Under the pieces are notes generated by a model. The model saw nothing but the letters and a program-made list of their open reading frames with translations, was not told where the DNA came from and made no database searches. A DNA stretch of 64,000 bases, taken from NCBI RefSeq assembly GCF_037975245.1, contig NC_092575.1, forward strand, positions 16,762,310 to 16,826,309, written 5' to 3'. A program made the position numbers and the translations under genes. The DNA is from Apostichopus japonicus. Taxonomy: Eukaryota > Echinodermata > Holothuroidea > Aspidochirotida > Stichopodidae. Shown here piece by piece: positions 41,640 through 56,086 of the stretch; position 1 is the first letter of the stretch, and every line of letters starts with the position of its first letter.

Positions 41640-42330
41640 CTCGTTTTCATCTAAGACTGACCTCAAAATTAAGTACAACGTTTATGAACCATCATTTGCT
41701 CATCACTATATGACCAAGTTTAATCAAAATCAAATGGAATACGTTTCTATGTGTTTTTGCTGTGTTGACGTCTTTTTTTATAGTCCAAACTAATGACCTT
41801 TGACCTGACAGTTAAAGTTAGGTACAGTATTTTTGACTCATCATCTGCTGATATGTATGACTATGGTTGTTCAAAACCAACATAAACCCTGGGAGGAACA
41901 GGTTCTGTGTGATTATTGCTGTGCTGACATTTTTCGACCCCACTTGACCTTTGATTTAAAAAACAAAAGTGCAATTTGTTGATCCATGATTAACCGCTGA
42001 TCATTCTGACCAAGTTCGATGAATGTCAAAGAAAGAGCATAGCTGTTTGTTTGCGATTTCACTGGTTGACCTTTCTTGACCCCAAATAACCTTTCACATA
42101 CTTTTTATTGATGACATTTTCACCTTATCAGTGTTATATTATGTGTTACGAATTCCCCAAATTTGTTAAGAAATCAGTTAAGGGCCAGAGTAGACGTTCA
42201 GCCATTGTCGATGGACGGGCGGACGGGCGGACGGGCGGGCGGGCGGGCGGGCGGGCGGGCGGGCGGGCGGACAGACGCATTGCCATGATAATAACTAAAC
42301 TAGTTGAGCTATAATATATTAGCTCTTTTG
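41640..42330. repeat. Modular TGACCTTTGACC repeat with a GGGC-rich tail
   Basis: About three diverged modules of 130-150 bases, each with a CATCATTTGCTGAT/GACCAAGTTT part and a TGACCTTTGACC part, ending in a GGACGGGCGG/GGGC array at 42212-42274. Its style is like the larger repeat at 46138. Boundaries are approximate. Confidence 0.6.
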
Positions 42331-45300
42331 ATAATTTAATTTGAAAGGGATTTTAATTACTCAAGCTTTAATTCCCCGCATGCTTATTTGTTTATAATAT
42401 CGAATGACATCTGAAATTGTTTGAAAGTCGGGCAAATATCTTCTCCACTTAAATCGAAAAATGCCCTACATTTTGTTTGTCTAAGACCACTCAGTGCCGT
42501 ACTTATAGAAAGTACCTACAGTTTGAGCATGAATAGTAAGCTGTTTCAAATAACATTTACTCTGGTATATAATTCTATGTTATGTTTAAATGTAGGTCCC
42601 AGTGGCCCTGAACCCTGCATATGCGTACTACATATATAATAGTCAATAATATTACACTTGCGTGTTTGTTTACCGCGAGTCCAAAGCAAACTCATGTCCT
42701 ACATTCACAAAGACTTCGACATTGTTTAATTATATTTATTAACGATGTCTGACATTCACTGACGTTAATATAATAATTTAGTACACCCACCGGACGCATA
42801 AACACACATACCGAAAACAAACACCAAACTTAAAAAAAAAACTATTGTTTTTTTTTAAACTAAGTAAAATGGATCGATATAGCTATATCAAGAGAGATTA
42901 TATTTATAACATGTATAAATCATAACTACAGAATAAAATGTTTCCCCGAAAATATATAAGGACGGTATTGCAGAACTTAGCATGCATAGACTCCGGATGT
43001 GTGACCTGATTAATTTCCAGATGACATTGCAAGGGTCCTACCTGTACCGCGTAAGATTTGTTACAGGGGTTCTACTTTTAATGCGTAAGGTTGGCATGTA
43101 ATATATATTGTTTGAGTAGTCGAATGAGAACTGTATTTCAGAATACATAAAAACATACATTTGTTCCTTAAAACGTCTTCTGCCATGCAAGCAGTTATTT
43201 TTGTTATGGATATATTTCCAATTTTGCTTTTATTTAAAGCCAACACTTCAGTACATGAATTTTGTGTAGGAGGTTAACAATTTCTGTATCAACACAACAT
43301 ATTTTAATATTTAAAGACATGTTAACTACATTATATCATCATTTACTAATTTAATAATAGTACCAAGTATACCATCTTAATGTTCATTTGATATTTTAAT
43401 TCTAAACTGTTGAATTTTTTTTTTCTGGCATTGACAAACAGTGCAGACCCTACGATTTTATAGCAACCTTTCTGAGAAATAACGGTCTGCCGTCGTTGGC
43501 CAAACAACGAAGTCTTCGGCTTTGAGTACAACGTCTCTATTCTGCCGTGTTGGACGAATCTAACCGTAATAGTAATTACCGAGTTTTGCGATTCGCGTTA
43601 TAGTCATTGCCTACTTTGCAAATCCGCGGTACCTCTCACAAGTTTTTAAGGTCGGTAAAAGCGACTCCAAAGTTCCCCCTTTCGGGAAACCAAAAGTGGT
43701 GAATAACAAAACACAAAAGGATACGGTCATGCTTGATATTAGCCTTAGACACTCAGTGTCGGCATTTTGTCACTATTACGTCAGACAAATCAAGTTTGCT
43801 TAATCTACCCGGGCCTATCAGGAAATCAGCATCGAGAAAGAACATTACTGTGCGTTTGTTTCAGCCAGGATGTAATCAACAGTTTAAGAATGATAGCTTT
43901 GGAGATTAAAGTTGAGAGAACCAAGCAACTGGTTCTGTTCGGCAAGGGTGTATGATAACAATTTCTTCCTATTAATCATAGGTGACTCACAGAGACAATC
44001 TTTTTTATGTGCCTATAGGATGAAACACTTCAGATATTTAAAATAGCAAGTTTAAGTGGATCATGAGTCATTATTTATTGCCTTTCTCAGTGTAATAGCC
44101 TCTTTATCAATTGGGGAGGGATACAGCATTTCCCAGGGACCATTGCAACAACTGCTGAAAACAATAAACCGAACTAATATCTTTCTAACAGATCGCCATT
44201 AAATTATGAGAAGCAACATGAGAACAGTTTGTAAAAGGAAGTTAACAAATAGGTCACGGCTATATAGATAGGTGTTTCTTCGCTAGCGATGCCTCCCGTA
44301 GCTACCCTACGGTGTTTTCTGTCCCTTCGTTCCCCACCCCCACCCCACCCCCACCCCACCCTACCCCCTATCCGGTTTAAGAACGGTGAGTTGGGGAATA
44401 TAAAACATATACTGGATTAAGGGAAAATTTTGGGAATATTGGTTAGGGAGTTCGCCTTGTTCCCTGTCTCTCTGTTAATTACTTGATGGTTATGCATGAT
44501 GTATATGTTGCGCTTCCCTTGAAAATCCATTCCTTAAATGAATGTTTTCAGCGTGTTATTGTAGGTTTTTCTGTATGGATTATAACTATCATACCCCATA
44601 ATTAGCCTATACCCATCATGATTCTTCTAATCATATGTGTTTAAATTTATATGCTATTATGCAAATAAGTATTTTGGAATATCCATAGATGCTTGTCCGC
44701 CATATCCCTTAGATCCATAGTAACTATATATAGTTCTCTGTTTCTGGGGCCATACGGCAAGGCAACGTGTCTGTGTTCTTGTTCTTGTTGTTGTTTGAGT
44801 GTAGGCCTACTATTTCGACGATGCTTCCTCGCAATTTCTTCTACATGTCGGATTTCCACGAAGCCTTTGTCTCCATTTAATCATTGTTGCATCACGTAAG
44901 ATATCCTTGACTAACATATATCACATGGACTTCACAAAGTTTCATAGATTGGTGACTTCGGAAACGCATTGTTTATAGGCAAACGTTATGGCACCGTTGG
45001 CGTGCCATACACTAGATAGTCTGCTATGTGTGTTACTATATACGTGTGAACGGTCATCCTTCATTATACGCACACTGTATTATTTTTTACTTCAACATAG
45101 ACGGAGCGGGTTTTTTTCATTATAAATAATTGCTGTTATAAAGGTGTCTGTGGAGGTCTCATTAATGTTGAAGAATTTCCTGTTATTAGTTAAGTCTCTC
45201 TTTATCGTAACCTCTTCAAACATATCTTGCAATTTGACAGTATAGGCCTACACGGGACGTTTATACAGCAGGAATCCGCATCGTCAAACAATATGATACC

Positions 45301-46137
45301 ATCAACCCGTCAATCACTTGAGAAATGATTTGATCAGTTCGGGGAAACCCTATAGCAACGGCATGGTGACACCATGGTGGAAGCATAAATATCAACGTGT
45401 GATTTTGAATATGTCATAAAGACAAAGATTAATTTGTTGTAGATATTTCGTTTAAAGGGATATATTTACTGCTGCAGCAAATAAGCAGCAATTTGTTTCT
45501 GTATCAAATTTTTAATAAGGAAAAAAAGCCTCATAAGCCAGACTGTATTGCTATGGCAACAGTGTATATGGTAAAATTTTATATAAAGAAATAATCATCA
45601 AATATACCATGGCAATGTTGTTCAAAATAATTTCCAATGTAGTGCTTGCTATAATTCAAATTCATGTTATGCTCGGCTATTTAGCATCTCTGGCAAATTT
45701 GGGCCACTAAGCCTACATATATGACAGGTCCCTTTAATCGAAGTGCCCGTAATCATGTTATCTTGATGATAACGTATAAGCTTGATGTCGCTGGGGAATT
45801 AACAGGATAAAACATTTTTGGGGGGGGCTTTGCAAATCTGATTTAAATGAACGCCTTTTATATTTCCAGTTGAAGTAGTTCAGATTACTGCATCAGATTG
45901 CATCTTGATGTTCTACAGACTGCGTTCGATCGATTGCTGAACTTAACTCCGGCAATGGAGCTCTTGTGAACGGCTTTGGAGAGCTAACGGGGTAGCTTAA
46001 GGAGAATTTGTGCGGTACTTATTTCAAATTCCACAGCTCATATTTAATCCTGTATGAAGATTGACATGAACGTATTTTAACTAATAACTCTCTACAGTAT
46101 GATAACGGGAAATTTACTGAGCGAGAATTTATTACTT
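42331..46137. other. No confident gene
   Basis: Unique-looking AT-rich sequence. A CCCCACC run lies at 44331-44369. One short exon-like segment at 43865-43947 is listed separately. Confidence 0.45.
43865..43947 (+). CDS. Possible orphan exon
   Basis: After a good acceptor (GCGTTTGTTTCAG) a frame reads Gln-Asp-Val-Ile-Asn-Ser-Leu-Arg-Met-Ile and on to Leu-Val-Leu-Phe-Gly-Lys, followed by GGGTGTATG, a weak donor, and a TGA 5 bases later. The composition looks coding, but there is no family match and no neighbour exon. Chance is likely. Confidence 0.15.
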
Positions 46138-49032
46138 AACAAGAGCCCAAGGGCACTGTGGTTCCTTGCTTGGGGTATATGACAATACACATAATATTAT
46201 CAAGCAAGATTGGGCTGAAAAAGTGCAAGTAATTGTGGTCCTACATGTTCCCATAAAGTAACCAACACTACAGCCAACACTTTTGTGATCACAAAATGTG
46301 ATCGGATTTTTTTATCAAAAGGTACTTTTGAGATCTAAATATGGCGTCGAAAGTGTAAAAAATATAAGACACCTTACAAGCGTGTCAACAGATATGATAA
46401 CAATGGTGACCTCAGATGACATGATCTTTAAGTTTCAAAATGTTCCACCACCCCATTCACAACTTGTCCCAAAATATCAACCATGTCCTTGGCATTGAGA
46501 TTTAATTGCATTAAATGTCAAAAAATTAACTTTGAACTTGTATGTAACTTAAAACACAAAGGTCACCCTGAGGTCAACATGTTGACATTTTTGATCGGTG
46601 ACACGTGAATATAGCATCAAACTATAAAAATTTCAAACATTTTTTCTTTGCCCATTTTCTCCCCCCATAATACTACTATTTTAACATTAGCTGACCTTTG
46701 GTGACCTTGGATCACATGACCGTTAAGTTTGAAAATATTCCCCTATACCATTTGCAACTTGTCCAAAAAAATCAACCTTGTCACACCTTGGCACTGGGAG
46801 TTATTGCATTAAATGTGTGAAAATTAACTTTGACCTCAAATAACTTTGCACACGAAGGTCAAATGGGAGTCAACCCATTGACGTTTATGATCAGAAGGTA
46901 CCTTTAACATCTGAAAATAGCATCGAAACTGTAAAAATCCCCAAAACACGAAAAGGTCACCAGAGGTCAAATTGAGGTCAAGGGTCACCCAGATGCGGGT
47001 CGACAATTGGATTACATTGAAGCAACTCCCAACCCTAACGGACAATTTGTTCTCAAGTTGTCCCAAAAATACTAGTTTTTTATCATTAATTGACCTTTGG
47101 TGACCTTGTATCACATAACCGTTAATTTTTCAAATATTTCCCTATACCATTTGCAACTACTCCAAAAATATCAACCTTGTCACACCTTGGCACTGGGAGT
47201 TATTACACTAAATGTCTGAAAATTAACTTTGACCTCATATAACTTAAAGTACAAAGGTCACCTTGGGTCAACTTATTGACATTTTTGATTGATGAGACCT
47301 AAATTAGAGCATCAAACTATAAAAATTCAAACATATTTTTCTTTGCCCATTTTCTACCCCCAAAATACTAGTTTTTTGACATTAATTGACCTTTGGTGAC
47401 CTCGGATCACATGACCGTTAAGTTTGAAAATATTCCCCTATACCATTTGCAACTTGTCCAAAAATATCAACCATGTCACACCTTGGAACTGAGAGTTGTT
47501 GCATTAAATGTCTGAAAATTAACTTTGACCTCGTATAACTTCGCACACGAAGGTCACACGGGTGTCAACCAATTGACTTTTATGATCAGAAGGTACCTTT
47601 AACATCTGAAAATAGCATCGAAACTGTAAAAATCCCCAAAACACGAAAAGGTCACCAGAGGTCAAATTGAGGTCAAGGGTCACCCAGATGCGGGTCGACA
47701 ATTGGATTACATTGAAGCAACTCCCAACCCTAACGGACAATTTGTTCTCAAGTTGTCCCAAAAATACTAGTTTTTTATCATTAATTGACCTTTGGTGACC
47801 TTGTATCACATAACCGTTAATTTTTCAAATATTTCCCTATACCATTTGCAACTACTCCAAAAATATCAACCTTGTCACACCTTGGCACTGGGAGTTATTA
47901 CACTAAATGTCTGAAAATTAACTTTGACCTCATATAACTTAAAGTACAAAGGTCACCTTGGGTCAACTTATTGACATTTTTGATTGATGAGACCTAAATT
48001 AGAGCATCAAACTATAAAAATTCAAACATATTTTTCTTTGCCCATTTTCTACCCCCAAAATACTAGTTTTTTGACATTAATTGACCTTTGGTGACCTCGG
48101 ATCACATGACCGTTAAGTTTGAAAATATTCCCCTATACCATTTGCAACTTGTCCAAAAATATCAACCATGTCACACCTTGGAACTGAGAGTTGTTGCATT
48201 AAATGTCTGAAAATTAACTTTGACCTCGTATAACTTCGCACACGAAGGTCACACGGGTGTCAACCAATTGACTTTTTTGATCGGAAGGTACCTTTGATAT
48301 CCAAATCTAGCATCAAAACCACACATTTTCTTTTTTGCTCGTTTCCTCCCAAAATAAGCACATTTTTTCTAATGTGACCTTTGACCTTTTGACCTTGGTT
48401 TCAGATGTAGTTTAATCTCCTGATTCCAAAAAACAAAACGAAAAGTCTGTATAACCGTCCTAACTCCGACCGAAAAACTTTGACCTCATATAACTTCGCA
48501 CATAAAGGTCACACGGGGTCAACCTGTTGACATTTATGATCAGAAGGTACCTTTGACATCTGAAAATAGCATCGAAACTGTAAAAATCCCAAAAACACGA
48601 AAAGGTCACCAGAGGTCAAATTGAGGTCAAGGGTCACCAAGATGCGGGTCGACAATTGGATGACACTGAGGCAACTCCCAACCCAAACGGACAATTCGTT
48701 CTCAAGTTATCGCAAAAATACTAGTTTTTTATCATTAATTGACCTTTGGTGACCTCGGATCACATGTCCGTTAAGTTTGAAAATGTTCCCCTAACCAGTT
48801 CACAACTTGTCCCAAAATATCAACCTTGTCGCACATTGGCACTGGGAGTTATTGCAGTTTTAATATTTTCGGTTTTTGGACCATAACTGACCTTTGGTGA
48901 CCTTTGTGAGCACCAAAAACAATAGGGCACACCTTCTCCATATGGCGGATCTATAGTCCAAGTTTGGCCTCAATCCAACATTCCCTTATTGAGATAGAGC
49001 GTACCCAAGCAAGTGTCACAGACGCACACACA

Positions 49033-49065
<33 letters not shown>

Positions 49066-49109
49066 GCCAACCTGACTGCATAGGTTCCTTTTGCTAAAGC
49101 AAGGAATCA
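46138..49109. mobile_element. 3 kb modular repeat with inverted ends
   Basis: The left end has TTCCTTGCTT (46162-46171) and the right end its inverse AAGCAAGGAA (49097-49106). The interior is made of many GACCTTTGGTGACCT, CAACTTGTCC and GTCAAATTGAGGTCAAGGGTCA modules. A (CA)n array (49025-49065) lies near the right end. Minus-strand frames of 61-96 codons inside are copies of one another and show no domain, so they are not called as genes. It could be a non-autonomous element or an expanded satellite-like repeat. Confidence 0.6.
46891..48280. repeat. 695 bp tandem duplication, near-identical
   Basis: Two consecutive units, 46891-47585 and 47586-48280, agree at essentially every base compared by eye; a third, diverged unit begins at 48281. 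The identity contrasts with the divergence of the smaller modules, so the duplication is recent or an assembly effect. Confidence 0.9.
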
Positions 49110-51942
49110 AAAAATAACAAATTGAAGAAAATTTTTTTGAAGGAACTATAACGATAGCCTTTTTACCAAGTTACTAACATAATCACTGACAGATTGACCA
49201 AATTCCCACATACAGAAGGACATTATCGATGGTACTTGTGAGTGAATACAAGAATGACCTCGACATACATAAAGACAGTACAGATGATCATGTTGAAAAC
49301 GACTTACAGCAAGTTTCAAAGTGTATGATTAAGACTGACCAACACCAATTGCAAATTTGTAAAAACAAATTGTCATTTCACTCTGATTGAAAGATTAAAA
49401 TATAACAAATCATAAGATCCCAACATACTAACCCTGAGCCTATTCAAACATCTATATGTTTACACTCGAGTATATAAGTCAACATGAAATACTCCATCAC
49501 AAAAGTTGAATAAACTTCAAGTTACTATTTTCGAATGAAATCCAATCGTTTGATATCTTGCGTGTTAACGCCTCGCGAGATTTCGTATTGATTTCTATCT
49601 ATTCAATACCACATATTCAAGAAAAAAATTGACGGTTTATCAAAGAATAGTAAAACGTCAACAGAAACTCTATACTCTGTCTGACTAATTCTGACAAAAT
49701 GTATGGTTAGGCTCGACGTGTAGGCTTCTATAATGTATTGAACCTACCTGCAAGTTCACACCCTATCACGGCGGGGGAATATTCTTAAACATAACGAGCT
49801 GTAATGCATTTCGATTACTTACAATCATTCTAATGCAACAGTTACAAACCCCGAGCAATATCTCTCGAAAATTTCATAATTGGGTAACCACAGGTAGCAT
49901 CAACGCCCCTCGGGCGAACTAACTGAAATAGCGAAACACATATCAATCTTTATGTAAGTGAATCAATTACCTCACCTACATTCGGTACTCAGTTGTGAGT
50001 TTTACATTGTAAGATAACAATTGGATGAATACGATCTAGGCTTCGTGTTATGGTATATGTATAAGGACTGAATGTGTGTGTGCATGTTTCTTTGAGAATA
50101 TCCGTTAACCCAAAGCCGGAGCCATTGTTTTATTCCCAATGACAAGACAGTTTGTCATGCATTATTCATAAGATCTAATTTGATTAACAAGTAACATAAT
50201 TTGGAATCTTATGTTAAGTCTGATTCTTCTACATATATGAAACATTTCTAAAGGACTTGATCAATGCACCGTGGATGGAAGTAGGGATATCTTTTGAACG
50301 GTACTTATTTTCCTCGGGGAAGTGGGAAGGTGGGGTCGAGAGCGCAGACGTATATATGATAAAGTAGTACTCTAATATATCCATTACTGTTTTACTGTCT
50401 TAGGTGGAAAGGGCGAGCTGATACAGAGGTTGAGCCTCTAACCCTAAAACTGGATTTTTATAGTCATGCGCACATCCAGGGGTAATGGGGCGTACACCCC
50501 TTCCCTCTTTTAACTCCCAGAAACAAAAATAAACAATGTACATCAGTGAAACCAACACAACCTTGTTTGTAGACCTTTTTTATAACCAAAATATGCCTCA
50601 AAATGAATCATTTCACGTTTAATGTTTTTTTCTTGATGAGACCCCCCCCCCTCCCCCAAACCTACTACATGGGAGTCGGCTTCAACGACCCTCGAGCGAC
50701 CAGCCCCCCCCCCCCCCTTCAGCCATTATCAGTCTCCAAGTTACATCAATGGAGTGAATGGACAGCACTAATCTTGCGTGACTTTTACCGATTACTGTAA
50801 TAGTTTGGTTTGGTTGAGTTCTTTGAACTATACGTTACACACAACTTCCTTTTGTTTACTCGTTTTTTATTTCTCGTTATTTTAAGACGGAGACCATTAC
50901 TAAGAGGCTCAGTGTTCGATCTAGCCGAAAGGAAAGACCTTTCAAACCTGCACGATCAAAGTACAACGAATGATCTGAGTGAACTTCAAATTACTTCCTT
51001 TACCGTTTAGATTTATCTTGACTTCTTGTTTATTCTGAATGATACATGAGCCACTATATATACTGCAGCGTATTAAACAGCGAATCCTTCGCCTTAAGGC
51101 AAAGATATTCAACACATTGTATATCAACACATATCAATATGATATCCATCAAAAGGCGAAAAGGTTTCTTTACCAGTCAACGCTTACTATTTGACAAACA
51201 GAAGTCTTCAATTTGATATCAGAAGTTTCCCTTTTTCTCTGATACAATGAAAGATGTACTCGATCGTCTAACGTGTTAAAAAACCATTAAAGATACAAGA
51301 CGCGCATGGAAACTATATTACCAGAGATTTCCACTAGAAAATCGGCTCTCTTTCGACGGTGAACTTCTGCAAACCTTTTTTCTTTTCTTTTTGCCAAAGC
51401 AAAACTATCTAATACATTGAAGTCTCAATACCTGTTTGCTGATGAATTTCGGAAAACAAATTTCCGAATTAGGTTCAATGTTTCTTATTCTAAATGCACT
51501 CTGACCAGGTGAGTTTAAAGGAGGAATGCTGTCGCAATCGTTAGAAAGAAAATTATTTTCTGTTGCCCTTATGGAGCGAACGATTAACCGTAAAATCACT
51601 GCGACCGCCCCATGTCAGCACGTTCATTACACAAATGAAACAAAATAGTCTACACATTAACGTAGTCCTATACTCATATCGTCCACTTTTGACAATTCCA
51701 CGGAGGAAACGTCTGAAAACACCAGTTTATTCAATGCAATGGAATGACACAATTTCGCAAGCTACATCGGTAGGACCGAGAGAAAGATACCATTAAAGAG
51801 AAGAGATCTAAGACAGGCTAGCCACAAAAGTAGTCCTAGGCCTAACGGTCGTAAAAAAAACAGAGAGATGTGATTGGCGCATGATCTGTTAGGCGTGGCT
51901 CGCAAATTTTGTAGAATCTACGGACTCGTTAAAAAATCTGGC
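49110..51942. other. No gene seen
   Basis: Unique-looking sequence with C runs at 50641-50657 and 50704-50718. No supported exon. Confidence 0.5.
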
Positions 51943-52328
51943 AAATTTGACAGTGGCGTAGGAAGGTACTTTTGAGTGGGGGGAGGGCTGAAGACTGATG
52001 GCCGGCCTGGGGGAGGGGTCTAAGGGGAGGGGGTGTCCCCCTCCCCTTTGGAATTTTTTGCATTTCCAGGTGGCCTCAGATGCAATTTGGTGCAATATAG
52101 CACACTTCAACACCCACTCCATTTTGTAAACTTAATTTTGTATTTTCACCTGGCCTAAGATGCAATTTGGTGCTCCAAATGAGATTTTTTTCTCATTTGG
52201 AAATGAAAAAGGGGTTTTCTGACTTGCGAACCGGGGGGGGGCGGAATGATACTTCCGCCCCTCCACATTTTTCACTGGGGGGCTGGCGCCCCCCCAGCCC
52301 CCCCGGTTCCTACGCCCTTGAAATTTGA
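51943..52328 (-). mobile_element. hAT-like MITE, family A, copy 3, intact
   Basis: Element 51951-52320 (370 bases) in reverse orientation, starting CAGTGGCGTAGGAAGG and ending TTCCTACGCCCTTG. Exact 8 bp target duplication AAATTTGA at 51943-51950 and 52321-52328. Confidence 0.88.
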
Positions 52329-52766
52329 TTCATTTCAATTTTTTACGACAGATAACTCAATAAAAATAATGAATATTGATATGAAAATGGCATAGAACGG
52401 TGTCATTTTTAATGAGCTTTTAGTGCAGTAAGCTGGAAAGGTCGAAGTTTAAATTTTGGCAAACAAGTACTGAGACTTTAACTGCAATGTCTAAAATACC
52501 TATAATCATCTTACCAAGCTTCACTTAGCGTGATTATATACGACAAAATTATGCTTCTATATAAATATAGAAAAAGGATACATTTTCCAAGGCTTACATA
52601 CCATTGTTATACGCCCACTGTATGAGGATCACATCCGATCAAGATTTATCCAGGATAAATATATCCGAAAGATGCATTACAGAGAGAAAACGGAAATTGT
52701 TCAAATATCATGGGCCTGTTGAACTCTGTCTAGGTCAAAGAAACATTTACATTGCATACATATATA

Positions 52767-52770
<4 letters not shown>
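52329..52770. other. No gene seen
   Basis: AT-rich unique-looking sequence. Confidence 0.5.

Positions 52771-52856
<86 letters not shown>
52771..52856. repeat. (TA)n array
   Basis: Pure TA run of about 43 units. Confidence 0.97.
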
Positions 52857-52859
<3 letters not shown>

Positions 52860-55136
52860 CAGTGATTCATTTACAGCGATAATAACGCTGCCGGTATAGC
52901 TTGTTTTGTTGTAATTGGGGTGGGGGGGGGGTGAGTAGAATGTGCCGTTTATTTTTAGTCCAGACTAGATATTGCATGTTTGCCAGCAATAATATTTTAA
53001 ATTTGTAACATTCTTCTGGTAAAACGAATTCAAACTAGAAACGTTTCTTACGTTCCCTAAATATCTACAGTCGATGACACAATTAAGCTATGATCCTGGA
53101 TGGGACTAAAGCCACGTATACACCACATGCATCATTTCTTGACCCTGTTTGGCTTTTATTATATAAACATACCTTTTTTGTTAGTATACCAACATGAATT
53201 CGAAATTTCTCGATATTTTAGGGGTTTTTTTTTTCGTTTCGATTCAAACTTTATACCACTTGGACTATAGCTCCAGATGGCTTTTGAATTCAATATTAAC
53301 GCATGGTGGTTTTACGACCATGTATAAACCATAAACTGGTCAAATAGTTTCCTCTAACATCTAAAGTCCATTTCATAACGTATTGCAAATTGGCTTATTC
53401 AGAAGAAGCAAAAACTTTATATGTCGTATGTTTTAGCCATGTATAGCTCTTTTCTTTTTTTCTTCTTTTTTTGAATTTAGTAAAATTTTAAGTTAAAATG
53501 TATTCAATGTATGAATGCTTGAAATTGAATCAAAACTTTTCTAGTTCCTAGGCTGAAGGGACAGATTAGTTAAAAACTAACTGTTTAATAATATATAACA
53601 CAACAACACGCCCAAAATACGTATAACGTATAACTTGTTCACTTGACTTATATCATATTTGTAATGTGTTGTCAAGTTACGTGCAACCCAATAATTCCAC
53701 AATCCGATAATGTGGGTCAAGATGTAACGTTCGCGTAACTCGTCAACAGTCCACTAAAAATGTACACATTTGTTGAGATGTCACGTTATACTAACTCGCT
53801 AATTCTACACCATCCCCCCCCCCCCACCCCGTACATCCAGACTGTTAGATCCACCTCAAAAGCTAGAACCACCGTCATGGATTTTTATTCCATTTCTCTG
53901 CAACCGTCATATAATACCGGTATGTGCTTTAATGTAGTATTCTGAATTATGGTAGTGAAACACAAGGACATCTTTATATGCAATGTATTTATATATCGTC
54001 TGATTAGTGTGTTTCATTCACGCGATGTTTTGATGATCAAAGCTTGACCAAATATTTAATAACTGTGACTGAAACATCGATTTCTTACTCGCCGAGAAAC
54101 TTCTTGCAGCTTTCTTATAATCCCATAGAGGATAACATGACAAGAGACGCCATACATTATAGATCACGTGGTAAATTTTGATAAATAACACAAATTTGAG
54201 CAAAAGAACCAGCTGCTTTAAACACGCCACTTCTAAGCAATTTAGCATTTATTTGCACCTATGATGTTTTTGCTCTGATTGGGGTTCATAAATATTTTGA
54301 CATGAACCAAACTGATACCGTTGTTTTTTGGCCTTCGGCTACCCACACAACGTTACCATATTGACCTTGAATAAATTTGTTTCAAAATGTAAAATGACAG
54401 AAATATTCAATTCTCGAAGGTAAAAAACGGCTTATTTAGTCAATTTTGGCAAAGAATCATCCCTCAAAGTTATTGTATTACATAGTCACTGATCTGTAGG
54501 CTACACATATTTCATATAAGTTAATATACAGCAACTTTCCACGATGTGGAAATTGAATCAAAACATGTCCCACACACTGACACAAAAGAAAAACATACCG
54601 TTTCTTTTAACAAAAAAAGCTATTGTCCCAGTTAATCATTAGTTCATCCTGAACCATATAATTTGATTTCAGTCAATTTAAAAAAAAAATTGGACCTCTT
54701 TCAGGAAATTGGTAAATCAAGCAAATATGATGTAAAAAATATCACCAGGTATTTACACTGTATATAGTGCTTCTATTGTCGAGTTTATAATTGGTACGGT
54801 GGCATCAGCAGTAACGAAACCATAACGTATTGATGGAGCTTTCTGTTATGGTAACGAAAATATATACCTTAAAATTCCATCTCCCATAGTGATGGAGAAC
54901 TTGAATACGACACATTTCTGTTACAATGTATACTTCAATTTGAACAATTTGAATTTCAAACCAAAGGTAATTTCGTGACAAAACTGTATACAATTGAATG
55001 AAAGAGAAACTATTAAAATAAACATTAAATCTAAATTTGGTGTAATTTGTATTCAGTCCGTGCTTAATGACAATGGTATGAGCCAATGATGAGTTGAAAG
55101 ACATCAGCGGCTCGGGAACATGGCAAAGAGAGTGAT
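52857..55136. other. No gene seen
   Basis: AT-rich sequence with short G and C runs (52921-52930, 53814-53826) and no supported exon. Confidence 0.5.
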
Positions 55137-55188
55137 GGGAGGGGAGGGGGAGGGGGAGGGGGAGGGGGCGGGGGAGTGAGGAGGGGGT
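55137..55188. repeat. (GGGGGA)n tract
   Basis: Runs of five Gs separated by single A bases, on the plus strand. The pattern can form a G-quadruplex. Confidence 0.9.
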
Positions 55189-56086
55189 AAGTGCCATTTG
55201 GTCCTTTCTCATATCCACACACGATGACATCATAACTATAAGAGTGAATAAGTGTCCATAGTTCGGTGACCCCTCCCTGCACCCCCCACCCTCCTACGAT
55301 ACATTAGCAGCTCTATGCCCCTTTCGATTTTATAGTGTCCCATTGCTTAAAGGTCAGTATATAAAGTCATCAAATATGCTAGTAAAGGTTGACAATGGTC
55401 ACGTATCGTCATATTGCTCAACAAGCATCACTTTATAGTCTCACGCATTTAAATTTCTCCTCACTGAGACCTTTAGTTTATCTAACTTTTCCCTACCACT
55501 CCATAACGTCGGGGTATCAATTAAGAGGATCTGAACCTATACATGAAACTTTGAAAACTAAATAAAAGCTCAAGTTTTCAGTTCATAACTTTATACTGGT
55601 GCCCAATTAAACGGACTGACGATTATTTTGAATGAATATGGATATGTTCAATTCGATACCATTTATTTTCATTATCGTTATAGTGAAACATATACATCGT
55701 ACAAATTTACAATCGCACGTATAAAGTTTTCAAATTGAATTATTCCAAACGTTAAATATATTTAGAAGGTACAGATGTTGTCAAAACAAATAATGTCATA
55801 ATAAGTAGACTGGCCCTTGAAAAGAATTCGATGCTAATATCTGTTTCTTTGTGAATCGATCATAATAGATTCAGTCAATTAAAACAGACCTCACTTGGTG
55901 AGAGCCTGGCTTCACTTTTAAGCTAGAAAGAAAGTTTTCATGGTGATTTTGTGGAGCCTGAAACGTCCGCGAACAGCTGGGTGTATTCTCATGTACAGAT
56001 ACCAATCAAAACCAGACATGTCACTGGAGACGGCAAAAGATTCCCCAAATTCTGGCAGGAGATACCCAAGATCAATAGCAGACTTG
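55189..56086. other. No gene seen
   Basis: Unique-looking sequence leading into the minisatellite. Confidence 0.5.

Noticed and set aside
46836-47809. Two identical minus-strand frames of 92-96 codons
   Set aside because: Identity follows from the 695 bp tandem duplication; composition matches the noncoding modules and no domain is seen.
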